A stretch of 64,000 nt of DNA from Papilionanthe hookeriana x Papilionanthe teres (taxonomy: Eukaryota; Streptophyta; Magnoliopsida; Asparagales; Orchidaceae). Under the pieces are notes generated by a model. That model was not told the DNA's origin. It saw only the letters and a list, made by a program, of their open reading frames with translations, and made no database searches. The position numbers were made by a program, and so were the translations under genes. Below are positions 54,101-64,000 of this stretch, piece after piece (the stretch's first letter is position 1; every line of letters begins with the position of its first letter). The stretch spans positions 21,061,771-21,125,770 of the forward strand of contig CM040434.1 in NCBI GenBank assembly GCA_022702705.1, written 5' to 3'.

Positions 54101-56344
54101 CAAGCTTCTCCTTCCTTTTTCACATACTATACTTTTATTTTCTTTTCTTTTTCTTTTTCTTTATCTTTTTCTTTTTCTTTTTCTTTTCATACTTTATTTT
54201 TCTTTTCTCAAGCAAGGATTACTATATCTGGATAGGCTTTTAATAATTTTGAATTTCACCCTTCCTTTCCTAAAGCATAAGGTAGATATATATCTTTTAC
54301 TTAGAAATATAATAAAAATTTTGAAAATTACTTTTCAATAAAAGAAATTTAAATATTGAAAACAAAAGTCTAATCCTTATATTTTTCCAAAATACAACTT
54401 TTCCTACTATAGATAGTTACACAATATTTATCATTTCTTTACTAAGAAAATTTTAACTTTAATTTTTTCATCACTACTATAGATTTTAACTAAACTTTCT
54501 AGCTCATTTCTATATTCAAAATTTTATTTCCCTAATATAACTTCATACACATAATTATTTTTTAATCAAAAATCAAATTTATTTATAGCATTTTTTAGAA
54601 CAAAGAAATTTTAAGTTTTTGAAAATTATTTTTCATCCCCCAAAACTTGAATTTTAAAATATTTTGCAATTAATTCCATAAAATGTAGGAGGAAGAAAAA
54701 TAAAATTTGAATTTACCGACAACTACAAATCCTATCAAATTCATATACATGCATAATTATGATAGAATGTTTGCAGATGAAAGTAAATCTAGCCTAAAAC
54801 ATGTTTGCACTAATATTAAACTAACAGGAAGTAAACTAAATTTAAAATATATTTTTCTTCCTACCCCCAAACTTTATTTTTAACATGTATAGCATTCAGT
54901 ACAAAAAATGTAAGCGGACAGAAAAATAGTACAAAAATTCTATCTATCACAGATGTCTATCAGAAACATCTACAAGTATTCATCAAGACAGAACAATTTT
55001 CAATAGAAATTAATTCTAAACTAAACATGCTAGAATAAAATTAAACTAAAGAAAGGTCTAACAAGCAGGACAAACATCGACATGGGAATATATATTTAAG
55101 TGTTCTTCAAATCTCTAAATTTTGTTGTAACACAAACATAGACACACATGATAAATGAGGTCAACTCTTCCTTTAACTCATCGCATCTCACTAACATACT
55201 TCCGATTTCTAACGGAATCACTACACTAATAAATTGGGTATTTGTAAATGATTTAATAGAGTCTAATTCCAAGGATACGATTATCTCAGATATGTTGGCT
55301 CTCGAGCACCAACATCAGGCATCACCTTATCCCTTTAAGTAAGCACCTCTAACAATTATAAGGATAGTGTAAGATCATCCATGGGTTATTGATTAAATAG
55401 GTTTATGACTCCTACCGAATGAAAATAAGGTTAGAGAAAAGAAGTAATGGAAATTAAGATGGATCCATAAGAAGTTAAGGAATCACCTCCCTCATGACAC
55501 TCAAAATGATCAAATTAAACTCCTAACAATCCAAACATCAATCAAACTGATCAATCTACAATAAAGTAAACACAATACAACACTAATAATCATGACTCAC
55601 AATCATTCTAAATCAAGCCACACTGATACCTATGAGTTGCCTCTCATAAAGCGCTTGGTTTAACATCGTCAGCCCGACAAATGATTCCTCCTGGATCAAA
55701 ATTCCATTTAATTAATCCTTGATCAATTGCCTAATGTTTTCCAAATCTAGGAATTCCTACGAAATCATCAAATTTTATTTTTTTCTTTCAGCTCTTTCAT
55801 TTAAGATTGATTTAGATCATTATTCCCCAAGTTTCTTCCTAGGTTCAATATTCTTCTAATAATTTGCATATTAATATCTTCTTTAAATTTCATAAGAAAT
55901 GGATCTTTATAAGATAGTTCATGATCTCTCAAATTTTGGATCGGGTTCTCTCTAGGTGATTCATATTTTAGATTAAATTCTACTATATTACTCTTCTAAT
56001 TTAAGCTATCCTTGACTAGCATTATAATCCAAATATGAATATTCATTATATTATTGATCCGCCATTTCTAACATAAATTCATCGAGTCTTGTCTAATTCA
56101 TCCTCCTCTTAAAAGTTTTCTCTAAATCTGAGTCATAAAATTCAAGGTCTGCAGCACCTGAACTACACATAAAAATTTAAAGACTTAACTAATATGACAG
56201 ATCTCAAAAATATTTTTGGTATTTTAGATTTTATTTTAGAATAAACACACAATAATTAAACACATGATATTATAATATTATAAATTCCAAATCTATGTCT
56301 TACAGCTTTAACTAAAATTTTCCTAAAAGTTCTTACCGTTGCAT
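54101..56344 (-). other. Internal remnant of element D
   Basis: Near the primer site, a leader with GTAGTTCAGG (also in element C at about 21071) leads to a candidate gag ATG at 56065 (MADQ, then stop). At 55631-55648 the pol-env hairpin (TATGAG with CTCATA around AGGCAA) follows GATGTTAAACCAAGCGCTT, showing that gag-pol has been deleted. From 55600 down to 54240 I see no gene. At 54234-54216 the conserved TATCCAGATATAGTAATCC is present, followed by an (AAAAAG)n-like purine tract (54130-54200; CTTTTT on +). Confidence 0.65.
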
Positions 56345-56361
56345 CCTCGACAACGGCGCCA
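56345..56361 (-). other. Primer binding site of element D
   Basis: The minus strand reads TGGCGCCGTTGTCGAGG, near the tRNA-Asp-complementary Athila site, six bases after the LTR end GGGTCA. Confidence 0.8.
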
Positions 56362-57933
56362 AAAACTTGACCCGACCCGCAATTACACAGTAAAATTAAC
56401 TTCCAAATATGACCAAAAACTTGACCCAATTTATAAATATCAGCTAGTGTAAAAAATCTTAAATGATATAAAAATTAGAAAATATTTTACACACTAGGGG
56501 TCTACGCAAGTATACGCATCATTTCAAGTAATATAGGGCTTTCTTTTAAAACCCTCGTATCGATCTCACAGAGAAGCGAGGTAAGAAATTCTTTAGGCTA
56601 ATTCTAGCCTAATTCTATAAGGCCTTAATTTGGAATGTCAATTAAAATTATTTTTTTTAATAACTATTCTTAAATGAAAATTTAAAATAAAAAGAAAACT
56701 TATCCGGATAAATTGGTTTAGAGAATTTTGAGATGTTACAGACTACCTTTATCTTGCAATTACCTAGATAATTTGTAGGAAAGAAATGCTTAGAATTTAA
56801 TGTAGTAGTGACAAATAAAAGCATATATATTCTTTACCCTTTGATCCAGGTTATAAAGAACATTAGCAAGTTTTTAAAGATTGGATTAGGATGTATTATT
56901 GGAAGAAAGGGACGAATTTCTAGACTCTCACTTCTAGGTTCCCCCCTACAAGGTTGCCTATGGTCTGGCCTACTAGTTACTCGTCACCTCTTTTGTAAAA
57001 CCAAATTGATTCAATTTAGCCTGTCACACTAAAATCAAAAATCAATTCTACGCCCATTAAAGATTATCTCCCTCTTTATTTGCATCTCCCCTTTTTAGAG
57101 AAATGTGATACATACAAGTTAAGAATTCTTAGCCCACGGTTAGATCTTAAGAATTCTCCATAGTTTTTAACAATACAAGATGCCAAATTATAAAGTAAAT
57201 TAAGAGTCGGTAAAGTATCATCACATTAATTTAATAAGAGAATATCTAAGCAAATCTTGATTCCTAAACATACATTTATTTTAATACAAAATAAAAGTAA
57301 ATGAAAATAATGGCATAAGAAGTAAAAGAATTGATAGAATTATGTAATAAATAAAGTGCCAACAAGGAACATATGTCTTTAATATTCTATTAGTTTCATG
57401 CAACTATCTGTCACCTAGAAGCATTTAATAGAAACAAATTATTAAATAATAATTCCTTAAAAGTTGCATTACCACCTAACTATATTACTAGTTAACTGGA
57501 CAATGTGAGTGCTCTCAAGTTGTGAAATCACTTACAACAATTTTTAACATAACCTATTGCCACTTAAGTTATGTAAATTAAGCGAAGGAGATGTTACTCA
57601 TCACATTAAAGTGAAAATAATTCTATCATAAAAATAATTTTCCTACACATGCCACTACTTCATATTAAAAGAAAATAGTAAAGAAAATTACTTATGAATC
57701 ACGAATAGCACACAAAAGAAAACTTTGTTTAAATCAAAGAAAATCCACCAGAAATTATTTACAACAATTACAAGAAAATGAAGAACACAATACTTAGTTT
57801 TTTCCCTCTGAAAGAAAGAAGAAAATCTCTCCACCAAAGTCTCATGCCGATCCAAGCGCCGCTCGTACGTTCCTTACATAAATCTCTCAAAATTCCTCAC
57901 CAATCTCTCCAGAAAATGTAGAAATCTACATCA

Positions 57934-58037
57934 TGACTCTAACCTGACTCTAAAACGACTCCACATAACTTCGTAGGACTCTAAAAGGACTCTAAAATGA
58001 CTCCCTAAGACTCTAAACAGACTCTAAAATGACTCCT
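57934..58037. repeat. GACTCTAAAA minisatellite in LTR of element D
   Basis: About seven imperfect copies of GACTCTAAAA/GACTCC units in roughly 100 bases, just downstream of the TATA box in the LTR sense direction (minus). Confidence 0.75.
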
Positions 58038-58058
58038 CTTGGCTGTAGAATTAATCCT

Positions 58059-58066
58059 TATTTATA
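58059..58066 (-). promoter_or_regulatory. TATA box of element D
   Basis: Minus strand TATAAATA, 85 or more bases after the nearest GC cassette. Confidence 0.55.
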
Positions 58067-58150
58067 AAGCATCGAAAATGACTAAGGGTTGCTTCAGGCA
58101 TCTCTTCAAAGTTCATCCACATTCGTTGAATCTTCTACAAATTAACTGTA

Positions 58151-58474
58151 GAGCCTAGGCGCCAGTTCTGGCGCTTAGGCTTCAGATATTTTGTGTGAAG
58201 GGGGTGCTGGCGCCTAGGCGTCATATCTTTTGTGTGAAGGGTCGCACCCCTTCACTTAAGAGATGCACCTTTTCATTTAAAAATTGCTCCAATGTGTCAA
58301 GATTCATTGTATTGATTTCGTCCAGAGGCTTCTAGAATGCTTTGGAACCACCCAAAATCATCCAATAACCGTCCATAACCGTCCCCAAAATGTTTCTAGT
58401 TGTGTATGGAGCCTAGGCATCGTTTTCTCATCGTCACTGGCGCCCAGGCGCCAGTTCTGGCGCCTCGGCGCCAC
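58151..58474 (-). promoter_or_regulatory. GC-rich U3 cassettes of element D
   Basis: Three blocks: 58151-58183 (CCTAGGCGCCAG, CTGGCGCTTAGG), 58207-58222 (GCTGGCGCCTAGGCG) and 58409-58474 (TGGCGCCCAGGCGCCAG, TGGCGCCTCGGCGCCA). They are self-complementary and stand out in an AT-rich LTR immediately upstream of its TATA box. Confidence 0.55.
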
Positions 58475-58616
58475 CCTTTGCGCAGCTTCACCGTTTTGCT
58501 CCGTTAGGCTTCATTTCAACTCTGTTTTGCCCTATTTCAGTTGCGTTGCATTCCTAACATCTTCACCTACAAGATAAACATAAAAACAACCTTTCTTCAA
58601 AGTATAATTTAATCCA

Positions 58617-58805
58617 AGTTAATTCAATCAATATTGAATCTAACGCAAACCTTTTAACTTAAGTTCGTACGTACATGAACTCAAGTTAATCTAACCAAAC
58701 CTTTTTAATTTATGTCTGCATGTGATATGAACTCAAGTTAATCTAATCCAAATCTTTTAACTTAAAATCTGCATTTATTATGAACTCAAGTTAATCTAAC
58801 CCAAC
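58617..58805 (+). repeat. ~62-bp tandem repeat (about 3 copies)
   Basis: ATGAACTCAAGTTAATCTAA recurs near 58674, 58731 and 58780, followed by CC(A)AACCTTTTAA-like sequence. It occupies the place taken by the (AAATT)n tract in the main Tat LTRs. Confidence 0.75.
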
Positions 58806-58839
58806 TTTCAACTCAAATTCAAACAGACATAAATTCAAA

Positions 58840-59140
58840 ATTCAAGTTTAAACATAACCGCACATAAATCGACATTCCAAACCATATCGACAAAAATTTG
58901 ACATTTCAAACCAAAAATCGATATAACCGACATAAATTTGAAATTTCAAACCAAAATCAATATAACCGATAAAAATTTTACATTTCAAACCAAAAATCGG
59001 CACAACCGACATAAATTTGACATTTCATATAACCGATAAAAATTTGATATTTCAAACCAAAAATCGACATAATCGACATAAATTCGACATTTCAAATATA
59101 AACTGACATAACCGATATAAAATTGACATTTCAAATAGAA
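58840..59140 (+). repeat. Short degenerate repeats with CGACATAAATTTGACATTTC
   Basis: About eight imperfect copies of AACCGACATAAATTTGACAT and TTTCAAACCAAAAATCGA in alternation. Confidence 0.75.
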
Positions 59141-59584
59141 ATTTGACAAATATCGATATTAAATGTAATTAATCCGATATTTCGACAAAATTAAACATTA
59201 ATCAATATAATTTGACATAAACCGACATCCAGAACATGTTAAACCGAAACAATGAACATGACATTATTTTCGACAATCTTTTCGTGTAGAAGACAAAGTT
59301 TTGTTTAGATTTTCTTTGCATGTTATAGGATAAGCACTCGTTTTGCAGAACGACATTCTGGACAAACAACAACAAAACCAAAACTTTTAGGATAGTCACC
59401 AAAACAAAACAAAAATAACGACATGGAAAACAACAACAAAACTTTTAAGATAACGACATGGAGAAAACAAAATCAAAACTTCAAAATATTAAATATGACA
59501 TGACACTTAGGAGTGATAGTGGGTACATCTCTCCTTAAAAATAAAATTTTAGAAAATAAATGATTGACATTAATCAGAAGTTTT

Positions 59585-59682
59585 CTTGAACAATTAAAAA
59601 TTGTTTAAGATGTAATTAATATAGAAGCTTGCTTCTATAGGAGATCGAAAAGAACCCATAATAGAAATCTCTGGTTTTCTAT
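59585..59682 (+). other. Three stem-loops in the diverged Tat-like LTR
   Basis: Hairpin 1 (59585-59609) pairs CTTGAACAATT with AATTGTTTAAG. Linker TTAAGATGTAATTAA is unchanged from copies 1-3. Hairpin 2 (59620-59639) pairs TATAGAAG with CTTCTATA around CTTG. Hairpin 3 (59661-59682) pairs ATAGAAA with TTTCTAT. Stems differ from those of the main family yet pair; linker and CTTG loop are the same. Confidence 0.7.
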
Positions 59683-59883
59683 GATTTTCCTCATATGAAA
59701 ATTCTAGGATATATTGTTCTAGGATACTCTTCTATAAGGATTATCATAAACATCCTTTTCTACTATTAGCCCTAAATTCCTCAAATCTTTCATGGATTTA
59801 TGTATCAAAATTAGGCTAATATTAGATGGCGACTCCTCAATATCGACATTCCACACCCAAAATCTCTTTCCATCGCGTCGACA

Positions 59884-60658
59884 CAAAAGTAAACACTTAT
59901 TTGAAAATCCTCTCCACAAGACTCATGAAGTTCCTCTCAAACTTTGACTTCTTTTGCTAAACAACTCCTCAAAGGTAGTCTCCAACTCCGATGACTCGTA
60001 ATACGTACTTCGTACTTCAATAAAACTAACCAAAAGAAAGAAAAGTGGGAATTATAAGAATTCACTCCGACCCTTTTCCTTTCTACTTACTCCTATTCTT
60101 AATAAAAACTCGTAAAATAAAAGTAAAATAATGTAAAAACTTGCAAGTAAAAAAGAACCCTTCAAAGGCAAAGGAAGAGCTCCTCTCTACTCTCTTACTC
60201 CTAATGGAAACTCTTCAAAATGCAATAGAAGAGCCCTCAGCCTTTCCTAAGACTCTTTTTAAATAGTAAACCAAAAGGTGCCTGGTGTCTCTTCAAAATG
60301 TGTCCAAATTCAATGTATCCACCAAAAATAATGCGCCCCTTCATTTAAACTTGCCACCCAAAGGAAGTTATGGAAGCTACCACCAAGAGTTGCATCCTCT
60401 CCTTTGAAATTTGCGCCAAATTCATTTGAATTTTGATTTTTAATCGTGTTTTGCTACTGCCTGCGCTAGCCACAAGCAAATTTTTTATTTTTCATCTTTT
60501 TTTGCCCAAATTTGATCCAATTTTGCTCCTTTTCATCATGACCATCCATTTTCATCATACCTGCAAGAAAAACACAAAATACCTTCCATTAAAGTGCAAT
60601 ATCATTAAAAATTGGTATACAAATGTGCATTAAAATACTAGATATTTTAGGTGTATCA
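59884..60658 (-). mobile_element. Truncated Athila 3' LTR of element B2
   Basis: Starts TGATACACC (minus) after the polypurine tract. Has CACTTTAATGGAAGG and TTTTTCTTGCAGGTATGATG (60572-60553), and further in GAGGAACTTCATGAGTCTTGT near 59940, matching GGAACTTCAAGAGTTTTGT in the LTR of element C. Confidence 0.72.
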
Positions 60659-60695
60659 AAATCTCCCAAACTTAAAATGTTACTTATCCTCAAGT
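60659..60695 (-). other. Polypurine tract and preceding stem-loop of element B2
   Basis: ACTTGAGGATAAGT (a single C-to-T change from the B1 and F hairpin) then AAGTTTGGGAGATTT, abutting the LTR. Confidence 0.7.
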
Positions 60696-61152
60696 GACAA
60701 TTAATCTCGTAGAACATTTTAGCATGCAAATTATGTAATGAGTTTATTAGAAGATAACAAAAAATTCTGTTCTAGAAATGGAATAGTCCAATTTAGAAAA
60801 AATTTATTAATTAAAACCAACTTAAAGTTTAGAAAGTTCTTAAGTAAAGGAAAATGACAAATATAAGTTTCGATCTAATCTCGTAACATTTATAGATTCT
60901 TCAAAATATAGGACTCAATCACTTATTTTTCACTTAAAAATCTTTTATTTGAAAATAATTTTACTTACTATATTATAACCTTAAGCTTTAGATTTTCTCT
61001 CAACTTATATTTTAAACTTTAAGTATGAAACTAATTTTTGATTAGCCCTTAAATCCCGAAGCTCCTCCCTTTTCATATACTATTTTTCACTTCAATTTTT
61101 TTATAAGGCAAGGATTACTATATCTGGATACGCCTTTAATGATTTTGAATTC

Positions 61153-62884
61153 TGATCCACGAAAAAAATACCTATTTTTATGCCTTGATTTTTATCAAAT
61201 TTGTAAGGATATTATGCTTTAATGAAAGGTATTTTTGTGTTTTTAGATATAGGTGATGCAAAAATGTTCAAAAAGGAAAAAGGATGAAAAAGGAGCAAAA
61301 AGGGCAAAATGGGAGCCAAAATGCAAAATTGCCAACATAATTGGCCCGGCGCCTAGGCGCCGAATCCGGGCCTAAGCGCCAGCTCGATACTAAATATGTG
61401 ACGGTTTTTGTAACTACTTTGGGCAGTTATTTTGATGGTTAGAGCGGTTATTGGACCATATAGAAGATTGGCAGTTATTCCTGGATTATAGGACATGTGA
61501 CACATTGTATCTAGACACTTAGAAACGGTTTGGATTGCGAAGAAGTGCGATCCAAAGTGAAGAGGTGTGAAGAACTGGACGCTGAGTCCGGCGCCTAGGC
61601 GCCAGATGCCGCCACCTAGCGCCAGACACATTTTCTAGAAGATTCATTGAACTTGGACACTTTGAAGAGATGCTTTAGGCAACCCTTGAAGCCTATAAAT
61701 AGGAGGCCATTTCTACAGAGAAAAAAGCCCAATAAGAAGCCCGCCCTAGTCTGCTCCAATCAGAGAGAGAGAGAATTAGAGAGATAATTTTAAGGGCCGC
61801 AATTGTAGTTTACTTTCTTTCATAAATTAGTGAGTTTATTTTATTTAGAGTTTGTATTGAGAGTTTGAAAGAGTTGGTGCTTTTGAAGTCTATTTCGCTT
61901 TGGAGTCGAAGGAATCAAAGGTTTAGTCAGAGAAACACTTGAGATAAGTATTTGTTATTTGATTCAAAGTTTTGGTTTATATGTTTTGTTATTTAAATTC
62001 AATGTGTTCTCCCGAGTAGTTACATTACTTTCTCCTTTCAATTATGAAAAGATAAATAAGATAATATTAAATTTGTTGGAGAATTAAAAACTAAATAAGG
62101 TCAATATTGTGATGATAATAATACCGGATCTTAATTTACTATTTAAATTGGTCATTTAAATTGTTAAAATCAAGAAGAATTCGAGACCTAGAAGGAGATG
62201 AATTCTTAACTTAGTAGATATCACATGAATCCTTGGGTAGTCGAAGGCCTTGTGCGGGTTATTCAAGGTGAAGTGTAAATAAATAGGAAAATATTATTCA
62301 ATGGGCATAGAATTGATAAGTTTTTAGAGTGACAGACTAAATTCTTTTATTTTGGTTTATAGAGAACGAATGGGTCACTAGTAGGGCCGACCATACCAAT
62401 CTCCGGGACATCTAGTAAGAGCTCGTATTGACTCCATTCTACTAACAATACATCCTGCATCTGATCAATAGATTAGCCAATGTTCTTTATACTATCGAGC
62501 GAAGGTAAAGAATATGAATTCTTCTATTTGGCACAATACCATAAATTTATATTCTCCACGAATATTATATTATCTAAAAAGTCTGATTAATTGAAAGGAA
62601 GAAAGTTGTTTGCTTATTATTATTTACATCACTCATTATTTTATTATTGCTTTAATTTGCATTTAGTAAATTAAATATTAAATTTATAACTTTAAAAGAA
62701 ATACATAAAAATAAAATTAAAATATTTAAAATCTATAAACCTCCTCAAGGGATCGATACCGGGTCTTATTTAAAGCCCTATATTACTTGAAACGATACGT
62801 ATACTTGCGTAGTACCTCTAGTGTGTAAAATATTTTTCATAAAATTATATTTATATACACTAGCTACTTTTATTATTTGGGTCA
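61153..62884 (+). mobile_element. Athila 5' LTR of element G
   Basis: Starts TGATCCACG, ends GGGTCA. Has GCTTTAATGAAAGG, TTTTAGATATAGGTGATG (61241-61258, a damaged form of the conserved CAGGTATGA block), GC cassettes, a TATA box and ATACGTATACTTGCGTA (about 62796-62812). Confidence 0.78.
61341..61701 (+). promoter_or_regulatory. U3 cassettes and TATA box of element G
   Basis: Palindromic CGGCGCCTAGGCGCCG (61347-61362) and GGGCCTAAGCGCCAGC, then a second block CGGCGCCTAGGCGCCAG (61590-61606). TATAAATA follows at 61694-61701. Confidence 0.6.
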
Positions 62885-63088
62885 AAGTATTGGCTATAAC
62901 ATTTTTTTGAAATCATAAATTACTGCGTTGTCCGCGGATCGAGGTCATTTATCTTTATTAAAGTATTTATGTTTGTATATGCGTAATAGTGGATCTATAG
63001 GTTTAGTGCCTTACGATTCGTGAGTTAGAGCGCACTCGTTTAGAAAAATTAGAAAAACAACAAAAACAAATTGAAAATCCTTTGCAAA
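62885..63088 (+). other. Degraded primer site and leader of element G
   Basis: After GGGTCA the expected TTTTGGCGCC reads GTATTGGCTATAAC, so the primer site is recognisable only by position. The leader has GTGCCTTACGATTCGTGAGT, similar to the leader of C (CACCTTATGATTCTGA). Confidence 0.45.
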
Positions 63089-64000
63089 ATGGAGAATAAT
63101 CAAGATAATCAAAGAAATGATATTGAAATTTGCTAAGAACTTTAAGAGATTATTAACCAAACAAGAGATGAAATTCACATAACTATTCAAAATTGGAGTT
63201 ACCGCTAATTCATTTGAACTTAAACCTACTATTATCCAAATGGTACAAAATAATCAATTTGGAGGAACCCTAACGAGAATCCAAATTTACATCTCGCTGT
63301 TTTCTAGAACCGTGTGCTACTTTTAAATATGACTTCGAGTGTTTAAGTGAAGTCACGTACTCTAGATTCCGCTTTTCATTAAGGAGAAAGCTAAGGCGCG
63401 GTTAAACTCGTTAAAACCCGGATCTATTAGAACTTGGGGAGAATTATCTCAAAATTTTCATCAAAATATTTCCTCCATCAAAGACTCGCTAAACTAAGAA
63501 ATGATATTACATCCTTTTGTCGCTCAAGGAGAGTCAATATATGAAGCTTTCCGGAGAGATTTAAAGATCTTCTTTGGAAGTGCCCACATCATGCTTTACC
63601 AGATTTGTTAATAATTCAAACATATTATAATGGATTAGTGGGATTATTGAGATCTATTATAGATGTCACACAAGGATCATTAATGTCAAAAGCTTTTGAT
63701 GAAGCATACCCATTAATTGAAGAAATGGCTACTAATAATTTTCAATGGCCCTCCTCGAATGGGTAAATCCTAAGAGAGTAGCCGGTGTTCATGATTTTGA
63801 TATGATGACTATGGTAGTTTCTCAAATCACAGTTCTCTAAGAAAAATAGATCAATATGGAATGAATTATTCTCAACAACCTCGTGTCGAGGAAAATCTTA
63901 TTCGTATCGTATACCGAATCTTAAACTCCTTATGAGACTTTAAATGCTATTAATAGACCTAAGAATGCTTATTCGAATTATTATAATCTTGGTTGGAAGA
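63089..64000 (+). pseudogene. gag: Athila gag start of element G (partial)
   Basis: ATG at 63089 (MENNQDNQRND), then the Athila gag blocks in shifting frames: ANSFELKPTIIQMVQNNQFG around 63200-63265, a damaged CATFKYD near 63320, SQN(F)HQN-like sequence, then LLIIQTYYNGLVGLLRSI at about 63605-63660 and EEMATNNFQW near 63720. Numerous small insertions and deletions relative to gag of element C. It continues past the window edge. Confidence 0.75.

Larger units (their letters stand above)
54101..58615 (-). mobile_element. Internally deleted Athila-type element D
   Basis: On the minus strand: 5' LTR (about 58615-56368), primer site, a few hundred bases of leader with a gag start, then directly the pol-env junction sequence and 3' noncoding DNA, ending at about 54100 before any polypurine tract. 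Nearly all of gag and pol is gone. It meets Tat element E at 54100 without an LTR end at either side, so the join looks like a deletion or illegitimate recombination. Confidence 0.75.
56368..58615 (-). mobile_element. Athila 5' LTR of element D (start lost)
   Basis: Ends GGGTCA before the primer site. A duplicated end segment is visible: TTGGGTCAAGTTTTTGG occurs at about 56427-56411 and again at the true end. Contains ATGCGTATACTTGCGTA (about 56520-56504), a TATA box, GC cassettes and a TTATCTTGTAGG equivalent of the conserved early block near 58570. The first ~100 bases of the LTR are replaced by the Tat-like fragment at 58616. Confidence 0.72.
58616..59883 (+). mobile_element. Diverged Tat-like LTR fragment
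   Basis: Ends GCGTCGACA at 59883. Before that it matches the organisation of the Tat LTR 3' part: CTTTTAGGATAGTC (about 59380), three hairpins (59585-59682), GCGACTCC (59829-59836) and the terminal segment. Sequence identity to copies 1-3 is otherwise low, so it is a different family. The left end at 58616 lies in a repeat-rich zone and is approximate. The DNA right of 59883 is the LTR of Athila element B2, where this element probably inserted. Confidence 0.6.
59884..61152 (-). mobile_element. Athila-type element B2, 3' end only
   Basis: On the minus strand: about 480 bases of 3' noncoding DNA (61152-60673), polypurine tract, and a 3' LTR that breaks off at 59884 where the Tat-like LTR ends. 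The right side is cut by the LTR of element G. No coding region remains. 61112-61130 has the TATCCAGATATAGTAATCC motif (minus). Confidence 0.72.
61153..64000 (+). mobile_element. Athila-type element G, 5' end (runs off window)
   Basis: 5' LTR 61153-62884, degraded primer site, leader and gag start in the order of element C. It begins inside the 3' noncoding region of B2; the five bases to its left are AATTC (possible target duplication, the other side is off the window). Confidence 0.78.

Noticed and set aside
55148..55342. Small plus-strand open frame in element D
   Set aside because: Lies antisense in the 3' noncoding region of the element; no similarity recognised.

Overview
The window is plant nuclear DNA made almost entirely of nested, decayed retrotransposons. 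I found no host gene, tRNA, rRNA or CRISPR array. The evidence for a plant, probably a seed plant with a repeat-rich genome, is: Tat/Ogre-type Ty3/gypsy elements with both a gypsy RNase H and a second archaeal-type RNase H; Athila-type Ty3/gypsy elements with a tRNA-Asp-type primer site, DLGAS protease and 'env-like' ORFs; and an L1-type LINE with a C-terminal RNase H. Species cannot be fixed from this.

Layout, left to right: (1) 1-5904, a Tat LTR (copy 1, sense +, cut by the window edge). (2) 5905-16555, the 5' half of a minus-strand Tat element (A): 7.3-kb LTR (copy 2), primer binding site, ORF1, and gag interrupted by copy 1. (3) 16556-19205, 3' end of a minus-strand Athila element (B1). 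(4) 19206-~27070, a plus-strand Athila element (C) with 5' LTR, gag, pol and a deleted env-like ORF. (5) ~27070-~37203, a second Athila element (F) lacking its 5' part, with pro-pol, two tandem env-like ORFs and a 3' LTR unlike that of C. (6) ~37204-39529, a 5'-truncated LINE. (7) 39530-~54100, the 3' half of a minus-strand Tat element (E): 6.9-kb LTR (copy 3), a 30-unit 83-bp tandem array, an ORF with an AlkB/ALKBH domain, integrase and two RNases H. (8) ~54101-~58615, an internally deleted minus-strand Athila element (D). (9) ~58616-59883, a diverged Tat-like LTR fragment. (10) 59884-61152, 3' end of another minus-strand Athila element (B2). (11) 61153-64000, the 5' end of a plus-strand Athila element (G), running off the window.

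The most interesting content is in element E and in noncoding regulatory structure. E carries, downstream of pol and in the same orientation, a plant ALKBH9/10-like 2-oxoglutarate/Fe(II) dioxygenase, the family that includes RNA m6A demethylases. HxD, the distal His and the R-x5-R region can all be read, although frameshifts break this copy. The front of that ORF resembles the front of ORF1, which lies upstream of gag in element A. The Tat LTRs share three consecutive stem-loops whose stems differ in sequence between copies but stay paired. Athila elements C and F carry GC-rich palindromic cassettes of the same element-specific type in the LTR and again just upstream of the env-like ORF; in C both sites are followed by a TATA box.

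All coding regions contain stops or frameshifts, so what is seen here is fossil. Inferences about function concern the element families, not these copies. Junction positions without an LTR terminus (about 27070, 37203, 54100, 58615) are approximate.
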